Source: Halomonas sp.
Lineage (GTDB): Bacteria; Pseudomonadota; Gammaproteobacteria; Pseudomonadales; Halomonadaceae
Assembly: GCF_020832045.1 (NCBI RefSeq)
Contig: NZ_JAFIFK010000012.1
Span: forward strand, 1 to 64,000
DNA: 64,000 nt
Direction of reading: 5' to 3'
The notes under the pieces were generated by a model that was not told the DNA's origin, searched no databases, and worked only from the letters and a program-made list of their open reading frames with translations. The position numbers were made by a program, and so were the translations under genes. The number at the start of each line of letters is the position of its first letter. Position 1 is the first letter of the stretch. Below, piece after piece: positions 25,234 to 33,376 of this stretch.

Positions 25234-27048
25234 ATGAGCTTCGATTCACGTCAGTTCCTCGCCAATCTCACCCAGTCGCCGGGCATCTACCGCATGCTGG
25301 ACGATCGCGGCGATACGCTCTACGTAGGCAAGGCCAAGCGCTTGAAGGCACGCTTGGCCAGCTACTTTCGCGGTGCGCTGAACACCAAGACGCAGGCCAT
25401 GGTGTCGCGCATAGCGGATGTCCAGGTGACGGTCACACGAAGCGAAATCGAGGCTCTTCTGCTCGAGCAAACGCTCATCAAGGAGCTGCGTCCGCCCTAT
25501 AACATCTTGCTGCGCGACGACAAATCCTATCCCTTCGTTTTCGTCAGCGACCGCCACCCCTATCCTGCGCTCGAATACAAGCGCGCACGCCGTCGTCATG
25601 AGGACGGCCGCTATCTAGGCCCTTACCCCAGCAGCGGTGCGGTTCGCGAGAGCCTTTCGCTGATGCAGAAGATCTTTCGCATACGCAACTGCGAAGACAG
25701 CGTTTTCTCACACCGCACCCGTCCCTGCCTGCAGTATCAGATTCAACGTTGCAGCGCACCATGCGTGGGCTATATCAGCGAAGCCGATTACCGCCGAGAC
25801 GTCGAGCATGCCGTGATGTGCCTCGAGGGGCGCAGCGAAAAGGTCACCGAAGAGCTGACCGCCGCAATGGAAACCGCCAGCCGCAGCTTGGCCTTCGAGG
25901 ATGCAGCCCTGCTGCGCGATCAGATCCAGCATCTTCGGCAGCTGCAGCATCGTCAGTTCGTCGACACCGACGGCGGCGACGCCGACATCTTCGCCCTTGC
26001 CGAGGGCGAGGGCGTGCTGTGCATTTCGGTGCTGGCGGTTCGCCAGGGCCGGCTGTTGGGTGCTCGCCATCATGCACCGGAAAACGGCCTCGGGCTCGAG
26101 GCGGCCGATCTGCTGGGCGAATTCGTCAGTCAGTACTATCTCGGCCAAGGGCGCGAGATCCCCCGTGAAGTGATCGCCAGTCTGCCGCTGCCGGATGGCG
26201 AGATTCTGCAAGCCGCACTGAGTAACCGTGCCGAACGACGTGTACGCGTAACCCACAAGGTACGGGGCCACCGCAGCCAATGGTTGGAACTGGCGCGAAC
26301 CAATGTAGAGCAACAGCTCGGCAGTCGACTGGCCAGTCAGGGCGAACTCGAGCGGCGCTTCGATTCGCTGAAGAGCGCCTTGGGCCTCGAGTCTCCTCCG
26401 GAGCGGCTGGAATGCTTCGATATCAGCCACAGCCACGGCGAGGCGACCGTCGCTTCCTGTGTGGTTTTCGATCGCAACGGGCCGCGCAAATCGGACTATC
26501 GACGCTTCAACATCGAAGGCGAAACCGCAGGTGACGATTATGCCGCCATGCGCCAGGCGCTTGGCCGACGCTTTCGCCGTCTCTCCGAAGGGGAGGGGGT
26601 GGCCCCGGACATCTTGCTGCTTGACGGCGGCAAGGGGCAGCTCAACCTGGCCCGCGATGTCCTGGCCGAGCTGGGAGTGTCCGGCATCCGCCTTCTCGGC
26701 GTGGCGAAGGGTACGACGCGCAAGGCCGGCCTCGAGACACTGTTCATCGAGACCGTAGACCGCACTCTTGACCTGCCGACCTCCTCCCCTGCACTGCATC
26801 TGATTCAGCATGTGCGCGACGAAGCCCACCGCTTCGCCATTACCGGTCATCGCAATCGTCGCGATAAGGCGCGTCGCAGCTCCGCACTGGAAGGGATCGC
26901 CGGTATCGGGCCCAAGCGACGGCGTGAGCTTCTGAGATTTTTCGGCGGTCTACAGGGGGTCAAGCAGGCCAGCCGCGAGGAACTTGCACGCGTTCCCGGC
27001 ATCAGCGCAGCGCTGGCCGAGACGATTCATCGCTCCCTGCATGGATGA
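25234..27048 (+). CDS. uvrC: UvrC, excinuclease ABC subunit C
   Basis: 604 aa, the normal size. GIY-YIG nuclease at the N-terminus (SPGIYRMLDDRGDTLYVGKAK), UVR motif near 205-235, and a C-terminal RNase H-like endonuclease half (CFDISHSHGEATVASCVVF, LLDGGKGQLN). Tandem helix-hairpin-helix at the end (LEGIAGIGPKRRRELLRFFGG, VPGISAALAETIH). It makes both incisions in nucleotide excision repair. It starts 47 nt after gacA. Confidence 0.98.
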   Translation: MSFDSRQFLANLTQSPGIYRMLDDRGDTLYVGKAKRLKARLASYFRGALNTKTQAMVSRIADVQVTVTRSEIEALLLEQTLIKELRPPYNILLRDDKSYPFVFVSDRHPYPALEYKRARRRHEDGRYLGPYPSSGAVRESLSLMQKIFRIRNCEDSVFSHRTRPCLQYQIQRCSAPCVGYISEADYRRDVEHAVMCLEGRSEKVTEELTAAMETASRSLAFEDAALLRDQIQHLRQLQHRQFVDTDGGDADIFALAEGEGVLCISVLAVRQGRLLGARHHAPENGLGLEAADLLGEFVSQYYLGQGREIPREVIASLPLPDGEILQAALSNRAERRVRVTHKVRGHRSQWLELARTNVEQQLGSRLASQGELERRFDSLKSALGLESPPERLECFDISHSHGEATVASCVVFDRNGPRKSDYRRFNIEGETAGDDYAAMRQALGRRFRRLSEGEGVAPDILLLDGGKGQLNLARDVLAELGVSGIRLLGVAKGTTRKAGLETLFIETVDRTLDLPTSSPALHLIQHVRDEAHRFAITGHRNRRDKARRSSALEGIAGIGPKRRRELLRFFGGLQGVKQASREELARVPGISAALAETIHRSLHG

Positions 27049-27115
27049 TGTCGCCGGGTACAGATAGAATGAGCGCACTTCAGCACTCCTGACCATGGGC
27101 AAGGACTTCTCGTCG

Positions 27116-27664
27116 ATGAACATCCCCAACATCCTGACGCTGGCCAGAATCGCCTTCATCCCGCTGCTGGTGGTGTTCTTCTACCTTCCATACTCATGGA
27201 GCATGCCGGTAGCGGCCGGCCTGTTCGCCCTGGCTTCGGTGACCGATTGGCTCGACGGCTACCTGGCGCGTCTCTGGGATCAGTCCACCCCGTTCGGTGC
27301 ATTCCTCGATCCGGTGGCAGACAAATTGATGGTGGCCGTGGCGCTGGCCTTGCTCATCGAGCGCTTCGACAGCATCTGGCTGACCCTGCCGGCTCTGGTG
27401 ATCATCGGCCGCGAAATCGTCATCTCGGCGTTGCGCGAGTGGATGGCCGAGATGGGCAAGCGCGGTAGCGTAGCCGTATCCTGGCTGGGCAAGTTCAAGA
27501 CCACGCTACAGATGATCGCGCTGCTGTTGCTACTGGCATTTCCACCAGGAACACAGCTTTCCCTGTTGGGCGTCGCGACACTGCATGCAGCCGCCATCAT
27601 GACGCTCTGGTCCATGGTGATGTACCTTCGGGCGGCCTGGCCCCACTTGGCCCGTGCCATGTAG
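27116..27664 (+). CDS. pgsA: PgsA, phosphatidylglycerophosphate synthase
   Basis: 182 aa from the ATG at 27116 (AAGGA upstream). The frame also opens at 27095, but MNIPNILTLARI is the family start. The CDP-alcohol phosphotransferase signature is complete: DWLDGYLAR, then G and FLDPVADK at the required spacing. Four membrane helices. It converts CDP-diacylglycerol and glycerol-3-phosphate to phosphatidylglycerophosphate in the inner membrane. It follows uvrC and precedes the tRNA cluster, as in E. coli. Confidence 0.97.
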   Translation: MNIPNILTLARIAFIPLLVVFFYLPYSWSMPVAAGLFALASVTDWLDGYLARLWDQSTPFGAFLDPVADKLMVAVALALLIERFDSIWLTLPALVIIGREIVISALREWMAEMGKRGSVAVSWLGKFKTTLQMIALLLLLAFPPGTQLSLLGVATLHAAAIMTLWSMVMYLRAAWPHLARAM

Positions 27665-27693
27665 TGGATGGGCCGGCAAACACCAACAAGTGA

Positions 27694-27721
27694 TTGACAC
27701 TAACCGGCTTATCCGTATAAT
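27694..27721 (+). promoter_or_regulatory. Consensus sigma-70 promoter of the tRNA Gly-Cys-Leu cluster
   Basis: TTGACA (27694-27699), a 16-nt spacer, TATAAT (27716-27721). Both hexamers are exact consensus. The first tRNA begins 16 nt downstream, allowing a short 5' leader for RNase P removal. Confidence 0.93.
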
Positions 27722-27736
27722 TCGCACTCGAGTCAA

Positions 27737-27811
27737 GCGGGAATAGCTCAGTGGTAGAGCATCGCCTTGCCAAGGCGAGGGTCGGGAGTTCGAATCTCCT
27801 TTCCCGCTCCA
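27737..27811 (+). tRNA. tRNA-Gly (anticodon GCC)
   Basis: 75 nt with encoded CCA. Acceptor GCGGGAA/TTCCCGC, anticodon loop CTTGCCAAG (GCC), T loop GTTCGAATC. First of three tRNAs after pgsA, corresponding to glyW in the E. coli uvrY-uvrC-pgsA-glyW-cysT-leuZ order. Confidence 0.97.
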
Positions 27812-27824
27812 AACGACTCCATGA

Positions 27825-27898
27825 GGCTGGATGGCAGAGTGGTTATGCAGCGGACTGCAACTCCGTGTACGCCGGTTCGATTCCGACTCCAGCCTCCA
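27825..27898 (+). tRNA. tRNA-Cys (anticodon GCA)
   Basis: 74 nt with encoded CCA. Acceptor GGCTGGA/TCCAGCC, anticodon loop ACTGCAACT (GCA), T loop GGTTCGATTCC. It is 13 nt after tRNA-Gly, clearly in one transcript. Confidence 0.97.
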
Positions 27899-27937
27899 TT
27901 TCTTGACCCCTTTCAGCTGCCTGCTCGAAACCGTGCC

Positions 27938-28024
27938 GCCCGGATGGCGAAATTGGTAGACGCAAGAGACTTAAAATCTCTCGGTGGCAACACCGTGCCG
28001 GTTCGAGCCCGGCTCCGGGCACCA
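27938..28024 (+). tRNA. tRNA-Leu (anticodon TAA)
   Basis: 87 nt with the long variable arm of class II tRNAs (CGGTGGCAACACCG) and encoded CCA. Acceptor GCCCGGA/TCCGGGC, anticodon loop CTTAAAA (TAA, reads UUA/UUG). Third gene of the cluster. No terminator hairpin follows before nadB. Confidence 0.97.
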
Positions 28025-28112
28025 GACTCTTCGCTATCCCTCTCGCTACCCTATCCAGCCGGACACCTTTGCGGCATGCTGGCTGCTGCAACAGGCTTCA
28101 GCGAGAACCCGC

Positions 28113-29708
28113 ATGCCCCCTAGCATACTGGCGTGTAGCGAACACGACGTTCTGGTCATCGGCGGCGGCGTTGCCGGCCTGACTTTCGCCCTGCATGTCG
28201 CAAACACGCGCCGCGTCACACTTGTACGTCCAGCCAGTGACGACCAGGGTGCCAGCCGCTGGGCCCAGGGCGGCATTGCCGCAGTGCTTTCTCCTCAAGA
28301 CGACTTCGATGCCCATGTAGCTGACACCCTGGTGGCAGGAGATGGCCTATGCGACGAGCGAGCCGTGCGCTTCACCGTCGAACAGGGGCCCAGCGCCATT
28401 CAGTGGCTATTGTCTCTCGGTGTTCCTTTCACACGCGATGAGAGCCCATTGGCGAGCTATCCCTACCATCTGACCCGCGAAGGCGGCCATGGTGCGCGGC
28501 GCATCATCCATGCCGAGGATGCCACCGGCAGAGCCGTACTGGACACGCTGAAGCGCCACGTACAAGCACATGGCGCGATTACCATCCGGGACGACCTGGT
28601 GGCCATCGGCTTGTTAGCAGACGACGAGAAGCGCTGTCGCGGGGCACGCTGCCTGGATGCGCAGGGTCAGGTGCTGGAGCTCATAGCAGACGACACGGTA
28701 TTGGCCACTGGAGGTGCCAGCGGCATCTACCTGCATACCACCAGCCCTCACCCGGCAAGTGGAGAAGGGATGATGATGGCGGCCGAGCTAGGCGCCGAGC
28801 TGATGAATCTCGAGTTCCAGCAGTTCCACCCCACCTGTCTCCACGATCCGGAAGGCCCACCCTTCCTGATCAGCGAAGCGGTTCGCGGCGAAGGAGGACG
28901 GCTCTACAGCACCGATGGCCACCGTTTCATGCCCGAACTCGATGATCGGGCCGAACTGGCGCCGCGTGACATCGTCGCACGCGCCATCGATGCCGAGATG
29001 CAGCGCACCGGCTCTCCCCATGTTTGGCTGGATGTGTCGCATCTGGGTGAAGCGGCGATTCTGCATCACTTCCCCACTATCCATGCCCACTGCCTCGGCC
29101 GGGGCTTGGACATTACGCGCCAACCGATTCCCGTAGTGCCCGCCGCCCATTACAGCTGCGGGGGCATTGCCACCGACCTGGACGGCAGTTCCAGCGTGCC
29201 GAATCTTTATGCTATCGGAGAAGTGGCCTGTACCGGGCTGCATGGCGCCAACCGCATGGCCAGCAATTCTCTGCTGGAGTGCCTGGTCTATGCTCGCAGC
29301 TGTGCCGCCAGGCTGGAGAGAAAGACAGCTCTCGGTTCGGCGCCGCTGCCAACCCCGGCCCACGGTGACAAACAGGTAGAGACTCAGCGCATTCAGCAAT
29401 GGCGCCTGACCATGCGTGAGATCATGAGTCGTCACGTGGCGATCGTACGCCGCGACGCGGGACTCGATATCGCCGCAGGGGAGCTCGACGCGCTGATGAA
29501 CGAGGTGCGTATCGCCATCGACGATGCACCCCCCAACGCGACACTCGCAAGCCTATGGCATGCCTTGCGCCTGGCTCGCCTCACCGTCCTGGCGGCAAGC
29601 CTGCGTCGCGAATCGCGGGGTCTGCACTACAACCCGGACTGTCCCAGCCACACCCTGACCGGACTGCCGGCGCAGCCCTCCCGCCTACACCTTCTCGACC
29701 TGTCCTGA
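28113..29708 (+). CDS. nadB: NadB, L-aspartate oxidase
   Basis: 531 aa from the ATG at 28113. The frame is open upstream, but those starts fall within tRNA-Leu. FAD dinucleotide motif DVLVIGGGVAGLTFAL near the N-terminus. Flavoprotein motifs WAQGGIAAVL, EGGHGARRIIHAEDATGRAV, FQQFHPTCL and ISEAVRGEGGRL. C-terminal GLHGANRMASNSLLECLVYA. It oxidises aspartate to iminoaspartate for NAD synthesis. It stands alone here, without nadA or nadC. The Shine-Dalgarno is weak (GCGAGA). Confidence 0.96.
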   Translation: MPPSILACSEHDVLVIGGGVAGLTFALHVANTRRVTLVRPASDDQGASRWAQGGIAAVLSPQDDFDAHVADTLVAGDGLCDERAVRFTVEQGPSAIQWLLSLGVPFTRDESPLASYPYHLTREGGHGARRIIHAEDATGRAVLDTLKRHVQAHGAITIRDDLVAIGLLADDEKRCRGARCLDAQGQVLELIADDTVLATGGASGIYLHTTSPHPASGEGMMMAAELGAELMNLEFQQFHPTCLHDPEGPPFLISEAVRGEGGRLYSTDGHRFMPELDDRAELAPRDIVARAIDAEMQRTGSPHVWLDVSHLGEAAILHHFPTIHAHCLGRGLDITRQPIPVVPAAHYSCGGIATDLDGSSSVPNLYAIGEVACTGLHGANRMASNSLLECLVYARSCAARLERKTALGSAPLPTPAHGDKQVETQRIQQWRLTMREIMSRHVAIVRRDAGLDIAAGELDALMNEVRIAIDDAPPNATLASLWHALRLARLTVLAASLRRESRGLHYNPDCPSHTLTGLPAQPSRLHLLDLS

Positions 29709-29728
29709 CTGCGGTCGGTACGAGCGCC

Positions 29729-30121
29729 TCAGCGAATCAGGGCTCGGCGCAGCTGACGCAAGGCGTCGCGTGGTGCGCTGTCGGGCCACAACCAGAGCCT
29801 GCGCCCATCCAGCTCAAGAGCGACTAGCCAAGGGCCTAGATAAGCGCAGGTCAGCTTGACCGGCACCGCCTCCTCAGCCCCCACGGGCTGCCATGACCAA
29901 CGCCAGCCACCCTCCAGTAGCGGATGCAGGTGCAGCTTACCCTGCGCCTGCCCCTGCCAGAGCCACCAGGCCAACGGCAACAGCCACCCCAATGCCGGCC
30001 AAGCGAGCCAGCCCGGCCCGTAGTGTAGCGCCAGCCCGCTGGCCAGCAATGCCAGCAGGCTCTGGCAGCACCAGGCCAGCCTAGACGGGGCGACGTGAAT
30101 CGTTGTCGGCGTTCTCGGCAT
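29729..30121 (-). CDS. CptA/YgfX-like inner membrane protein
   Basis: 130 aa with two adjacent membrane segments (about 15-55: LAWCCQSLLALLASGLAL, LAWPALGWLLPLAWWLW) followed by a beta-rich tail containing LWPDSAPRDALRQLRRALI. This tail and the position immediately downstream of sdhE fit the YgfX/CptA family, reported as a partner of SdhE (YgfY) and as an inhibitor of cytoskeletal polymerisation in E. coli. It overlaps sdhE by 41 nt. Sequence identity is expected to be low, so the call leans on context. Confidence 0.75.
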   Translation of the reverse strand: MPRTPTTIHVAPSRLAWCCQSLLALLASGLALHYGPGWLAWPALGWLLPLAWWLWQGQAQGKLHLHPLLEGGWRWSWQPVGAEEAVPVKLTCAYLGPWLVALELDGRRLWLWPDSAPRDALRQLRRALIR

Positions 30122-30374
30122 GCTGCTGAATCAAGCTCACGATTCGCTGGTATTGAGGCTCGGGTGTTTCTCGCTGCATCAGCCATGCGAAGAGGTCCTG
30201 ATCCTCGCCCTCGATCAGCGCTCGATAAGCGGCCTGGTCCTGGTCGCCGAGCTGGTCGTAGCAGTGTTCCAGGAAAGGGATCAACAGCAGGTCGAGTTCC
30301 CACATTCCACGCCGAGAGTGCCAGTAGAGCCGCTTGCGCAGGGCTGCGGCATCGGGAGTATTCGCTTCGCTCAA
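30081..30374 (-). CDS. sdhE: SdhE, flavinylation factor for succinate dehydrogenase
   Basis: 97 aa from a TTG at 30374, with GAGG 6 nt upstream. The frame stays open to 30611, but the upstream residues do not resemble the family. The conserved RGMWELDLLL (SRRGMWELD) motif needed for FAD attachment, LIEGEDQDLFAWLM and the five-helix size are all present. It helps insert FAD covalently in SdhA (and FrdA). It is paired with cptA, overlapping by 41 nt, and divergent from ihfB. NadB next door is also a flavoprotein, though with non-covalent FAD. Confidence 0.92.
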   Translation of the reverse strand: MSEANTPDAAALRKRLYWHSRRGMWELDLLLIPFLEHCYDQLGDQDQAAYRALIEGEDQDLFAWLMQRETPEPQYQRIVSLIQQHAENADNDSRRPV

Positions 30375-30576
30375 CGTCGGCCTCGGTGGTCTGAATGAAT
30401 GACAAACCAGTATACCGGAGCTATCGAATTCAGGCAGCGTCTGCCCCCGCTTTGCGCAATTTCCTTGACCATGGTCGTAGTGCGTTGTTTTATCACGATT
30501 TGACCAGTATGCTGACAATAGAATAAGAAGCCACCCAGGTCCCACCGGACCGGGAATCGCCTGGAGAGATGACCCG

Positions 30577-30873
30577 ATGACCAAATCCGAATTGATCGAA
30601 CAGATCGCCATGCGTCAGCCTGAGCTTTCGATCAAGGAAGTCGAATCCGCGGTTCGCTTGATCCTTGATGATATCACCGACACCTTGGCCGAAGGAGGAC
30701 GGGTCGAGATACGGGGATTTGGTAGCTTTTCCCTGCATTATCGGGAACCGCGAGTCGGTCGTAACCCCAAGACCGGCGAGCCGGTCGCGCTGGAGGGCAA
30801 GTTCGTGCCACACTTCAAGCCTGGCAAGGAGCTTCGCGAGCAGGTAAATGCCAGCCGCGCCCTCGGCTATTAA
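30577..30873 (+). CDS. ihfB: IhfB, integration host factor beta subunit
   Basis: 98 aa, typical length. [11 protein letters not shown] at the N-terminus and the DNA-bending arm [24 protein letters not shown] match IHF beta, not HU (the Lys/Val pattern and [14 protein letters not shown] tail are IHF-specific). It forms the IHF heterodimer with IhfA. A candidate promoter (TTGTTT-N17-TATGCT) lies just upstream. In many gammaproteobacteria rpsA precedes this gene. Here the upstream gene is divergent sdhE, so ihfB has its own transcription start. Confidence 0.95.
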   Translation: MTKSELIEQIAMRQPELSIKEVESAVRLILDDITDTLAEGGRVEIRGFGSFSLHYREPRVGRNPKTGEPVALEGKFVPHFKPGKELREQVNASRALGY

Positions 30874-30900
30874 TCTTCGTCAGTCACAAGGGAAAGACTC

Positions 30901-31206
30901 ATGCGTTGGCTCAAAGGCCTGATTCTGGCCATCATCCTGCTGGCGGTACTGCTGATCGGCATCCTCTTCGCCGTCAATAACCAGCAGACGGTACCGCTCA
31001 ACTTGATCTGGCTGGAACTACCGGCAGTATCGCTCTCGGTCTGGCTGCTGGCGGCGCTTGTCTGCGGCGTGGTGCTGGGAATGCTGGCGATGACAGGCGT
31101 CTGGCTGAGGCTACGCACCGCACTCTCACGCGCCCAACGGCTGAATCGCCAACAGCGCAAGGAGCTCGACCGGCTTCGCGTTCAGGAGCTCAAGGAACTG
31201 CCCTAG
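30901..31206 (+). CDS. lapA: LapA (YciS), LPS assembly membrane protein
   Basis: 101 aa with two membrane helices (LILAIILLAVLLIGILFAVNNQ and VSLSVWLLAALVCGVVLGMLAM), NNQQTVPLNLIW between them and a basic coiled tail. This is the LapA domain layout. It works with LapB in control of LpxC turnover and LPS assembly. It is cotranscribed after ihfB (27-nt gap) and directly abuts lapB. Confidence 0.93.
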   Translation: MRWLKGLILAIILLAVLLIGILFAVNNQQTVPLNLIWLELPAVSLSVWLLAALVCGVVLGMLAMTGVWLRLRTALSRAQRLNRQQRKELDRLRVQELKELP

Positions 31207-32394
31207 ATGCCCGATGCCCTGCTGCTTGTCCTGCTGGTGGCCGCCGTTGCCATTGGCTGGTGGCTAGGCCGACGTGAGCGCCAGGGTAGCCGCGATCCCG
31301 CGCCACCGAATACGCTGTCACGGGATTACTTCGTCGGCCTGAACTACCTGCTCAACGAGCAGCCCGATCGTGCCATCGAAACCTTTGTCGGCACGCTCGA
31401 AGTGAACAGCGAAACCGTCGACACCCACATCACCCTGGGCAACCTCTTTCGCACCCGGGGGGAGGCCGACCGTGCGGTCAAGATCCACCAGAATCTTCTG
31501 GCACGCCCCACTCTTACCGCCATGCAAAGCGACCAGGTTCAACTAGAACTCTCTCGCGACTTCCTCCAACTCGGCCTGTTCGATCGCAGCGAAAGGTTAC
31601 TCCAGCCGCTTGTTCGTGACTCCAATCACGACGATATTCGGCATGCCGCCAAGCGCCTGCTTGCCGATCTCTTCGACCGAGAAGGCGAATGGCAGGCCGC
31701 CTTCGATGTCGCCTACCCGAGCCTGGTCAAGCAGCACGACGACATTCGACGGGCAGCCGCCCACTGGCTATGCGAAATGGCCGACGAGGAGCGACGTTCC
31801 GCCAGTCCGGGCCTGGCGCGCAAACATCTCAAACGAGCGCTGTCCATCGACCCCCGCTGCGTACGGGCAAATTTGCTGCTATCTGCACTGGCCCAGGATA
31901 CCGGTCACTACCGAGAAGCCATTCGCTTTCTCATGCGAATTCCCGACCAGGATCCGGACATGATGCCGACCATCCTGGAGCCGCTTCAACATGCCTACCG
32001 CATGCTCGACGACGAAGCCGGCCTGGTGGCCTGCCTGGAACAACTGCTGGAACGCGCCCATATCACCAGCTTGATCATCCTGCTGGCGGAAACGCAGCGT
32101 CGGCGGCTCGGCCTTCAAGTGGCTATCGACCTCGTCAGCGAGCAGCTCAACCGCGCGCCCAGCCTGGGCGCGCTCGATTACCTGCTGGACCTCTATCAGC
32201 AGCAGCAGCAGGAGCGCGGCGCACCCGACAATCGTCTGCAGCTACTCAAGCAACACACCCATACCCTGCTGGCGGCACGTCCGCGTCACCGCTGCCAGCG
32301 CTGCGGATTCGCCGGCCAGCCCATGCACTGGCAATGCCCGAGCTGCCGCAGCTGGGGGTCCACTCGACCCATTACCGGTATCGAGGGCGAGTAG
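31207..32394 (+). CDS. lapB: LapB (YciM), LPS assembly TPR protein with rubredoxin-type zinc site
   Basis: 395 aa, family length. N-terminal membrane helix (LLLVLLVAAVAIGWWLGRRER), then TPR repeats (YFVGLNYLLNEQPDRAIETFVGTLE, HITLGNLFRTRGEADRAVKIHQNL). C-terminal CxxC pairs in HRCQRCGFAG and WQCPSCRSWG form the rubredoxin-like domain. In E. coli LapB is the FtsH adaptor that brings LpxC to degradation. It begins right after the lapA stop. pyrF, usually next in the same direction, is inverted here and convergent. Confidence 0.96.
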   Translation: MPDALLLVLLVAAVAIGWWLGRRERQGSRDPAPPNTLSRDYFVGLNYLLNEQPDRAIETFVGTLEVNSETVDTHITLGNLFRTRGEADRAVKIHQNLLARPTLTAMQSDQVQLELSRDFLQLGLFDRSERLLQPLVRDSNHDDIRHAAKRLLADLFDREGEWQAAFDVAYPSLVKQHDDIRRAAAHWLCEMADEERRSASPGLARKHLKRALSIDPRCVRANLLLSALAQDTGHYREAIRFLMRIPDQDPDMMPTILEPLQHAYRMLDDEAGLVACLEQLLERAHITSLIILLAETQRRRLGLQVAIDLVSEQLNRAPSLGALDYLLDLYQQQQQERGAPDNRLQLLKQHTHTLLAARPRHRCQRCGFAGQPMHWQCPSCRSWGSTRPITGIEGE

Positions 32395-32415
32395 ACTGCC
32401 GGCCGGCTCGTCCCT

Positions 32416-33120
32416 TCAAGCGCGGCCGGCCAACTCCCGCTCGATGGCCGTCAATGCCGCCATGGGATCGTCCGCCTGGGTCACCGGCCTGCCGATCACC
32501 AGATGCGTGCTGCCCGCCGTCATGGCTTCGGCCGGTGTCATGACGCGACGCTGATCGCCATGCTCGGTGCTGGCCGGTCTGATGCCAGGTGTCACCTTGA
32601 GGAAGTCGTCTCCGCACAACTGGCGCAGCCGGTGCGATTCCTGGGCCGAACAGACCACGCCATCCAGGCCGCACTCCCGGGTCAGCTGAGCCAAGCGCTC
32701 CACATGCTGCTCCGTCGGGGCGTCGATACCCACTTCAACGAGATCCTCCGCCGTCATACTGGTCAATACCGTAACGGCGATAAGGTGCGTCTCGAGGTTG
32801 TGGCGCTCCAACCGTTCGCGTGCCGCCTCCATCATCCGCCGCCCACCGCTGGCATGCACGTTGACCATCCACACCCCCTGCTCGGCAGCGGCTTGCACTG
32901 CCCCGGCAACGGTATTGGGTATGTCGTGGAACTTGAGATCGAGAAAAACCTGGAAGCCACGGCCGTGCAGCGCCTCGACGATCTCCGGCCCGCTGCGCGT
33001 GAACAGCTCCTTGCCGACCTTGAGTCGGCAGCGCCCGGGGTCGAGCTGGTCGGCCAGGCACAGTGCAGCATGCAGAGAGGGATGGTCCAAGGCGATGATC
33101 AGCGGTGAGTCACAGGACAC
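32416..33120 (-). CDS. pyrF: PyrF, orotidine 5'-phosphate decarboxylase
   Basis: 234 aa from a GTG at 33120 (GGAG 9 nt upstream, matching the length of pseudomonad PyrF). A TTG at 33138 is in frame but lacks a Shine-Dalgarno. Catalytic block [12 protein letters not shown] with the K/D network and LKVGKELF upstream. C-terminal VTPGIRP and [11 protein letters not shown] bind phosphate. Last step of UMP synthesis. An extended -10 promoter lies 34 nt upstream. Convergent with lapB. Confidence 0.96.
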   Translation of the reverse strand: MSCDSPLIIALDHPSLHAALCLADQLDPGRCRLKVGKELFTRSGPEIVEALHGRGFQVFLDLKFHDIPNTVAGAVQAAAEQGVWMVNVHASGGRRMMEAARERLERHNLETHLIAVTVLTSMTAEDLVEVGIDAPTEQHVERLAQLTRECGLDGVVCSAQESHRLRQLCGDDFLKVTPGIRPASTEHGDQRRVMTPAEAMTAGSTHLVIGRPVTQADDPMAALTAIERELAGRA

Positions 33121-33153
33121 GTCAATGAGCTCCGACAACAGGATAGAGGGGCA

Positions 33154-33162
33154 ATTATACCA
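33154..33162 (-). promoter_or_regulatory. Extended -10 promoter of pyrF
   Basis: Minus strand TGGTATAAT: a consensus -10 with an upstream TG. The -35 region is poor, which is common for extended -10 promoters. A start near 33147 gives a leader of about 27 nt to the GTG at 33120. Confidence 0.6.
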
Positions 33163-33376
33163 GCCCGCGGCCGGTTAACCGCTCTTTGTAACATGGACTA
33201 TCTTATTAACTATGCTCTTCTCAATAGCACGCCACCGTGTTCGTGCGGCACTTCTCGCACGGTGATTCAGGGAATAAAACGTCCAACCCCTGAATTCATG
33301 GCCCGGGAGGACGCCATGACGATAGAACAGCGCATGGGCCCGATCCGCTCTACCCGACAGCCGAGCTCAACGCGTC

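Noticed and set aside
25708..26850. A 380-codon minus-strand frame inside uvrC
   Set aside because: It lies entirely within uvrC, whose domains are intact; no start signal.
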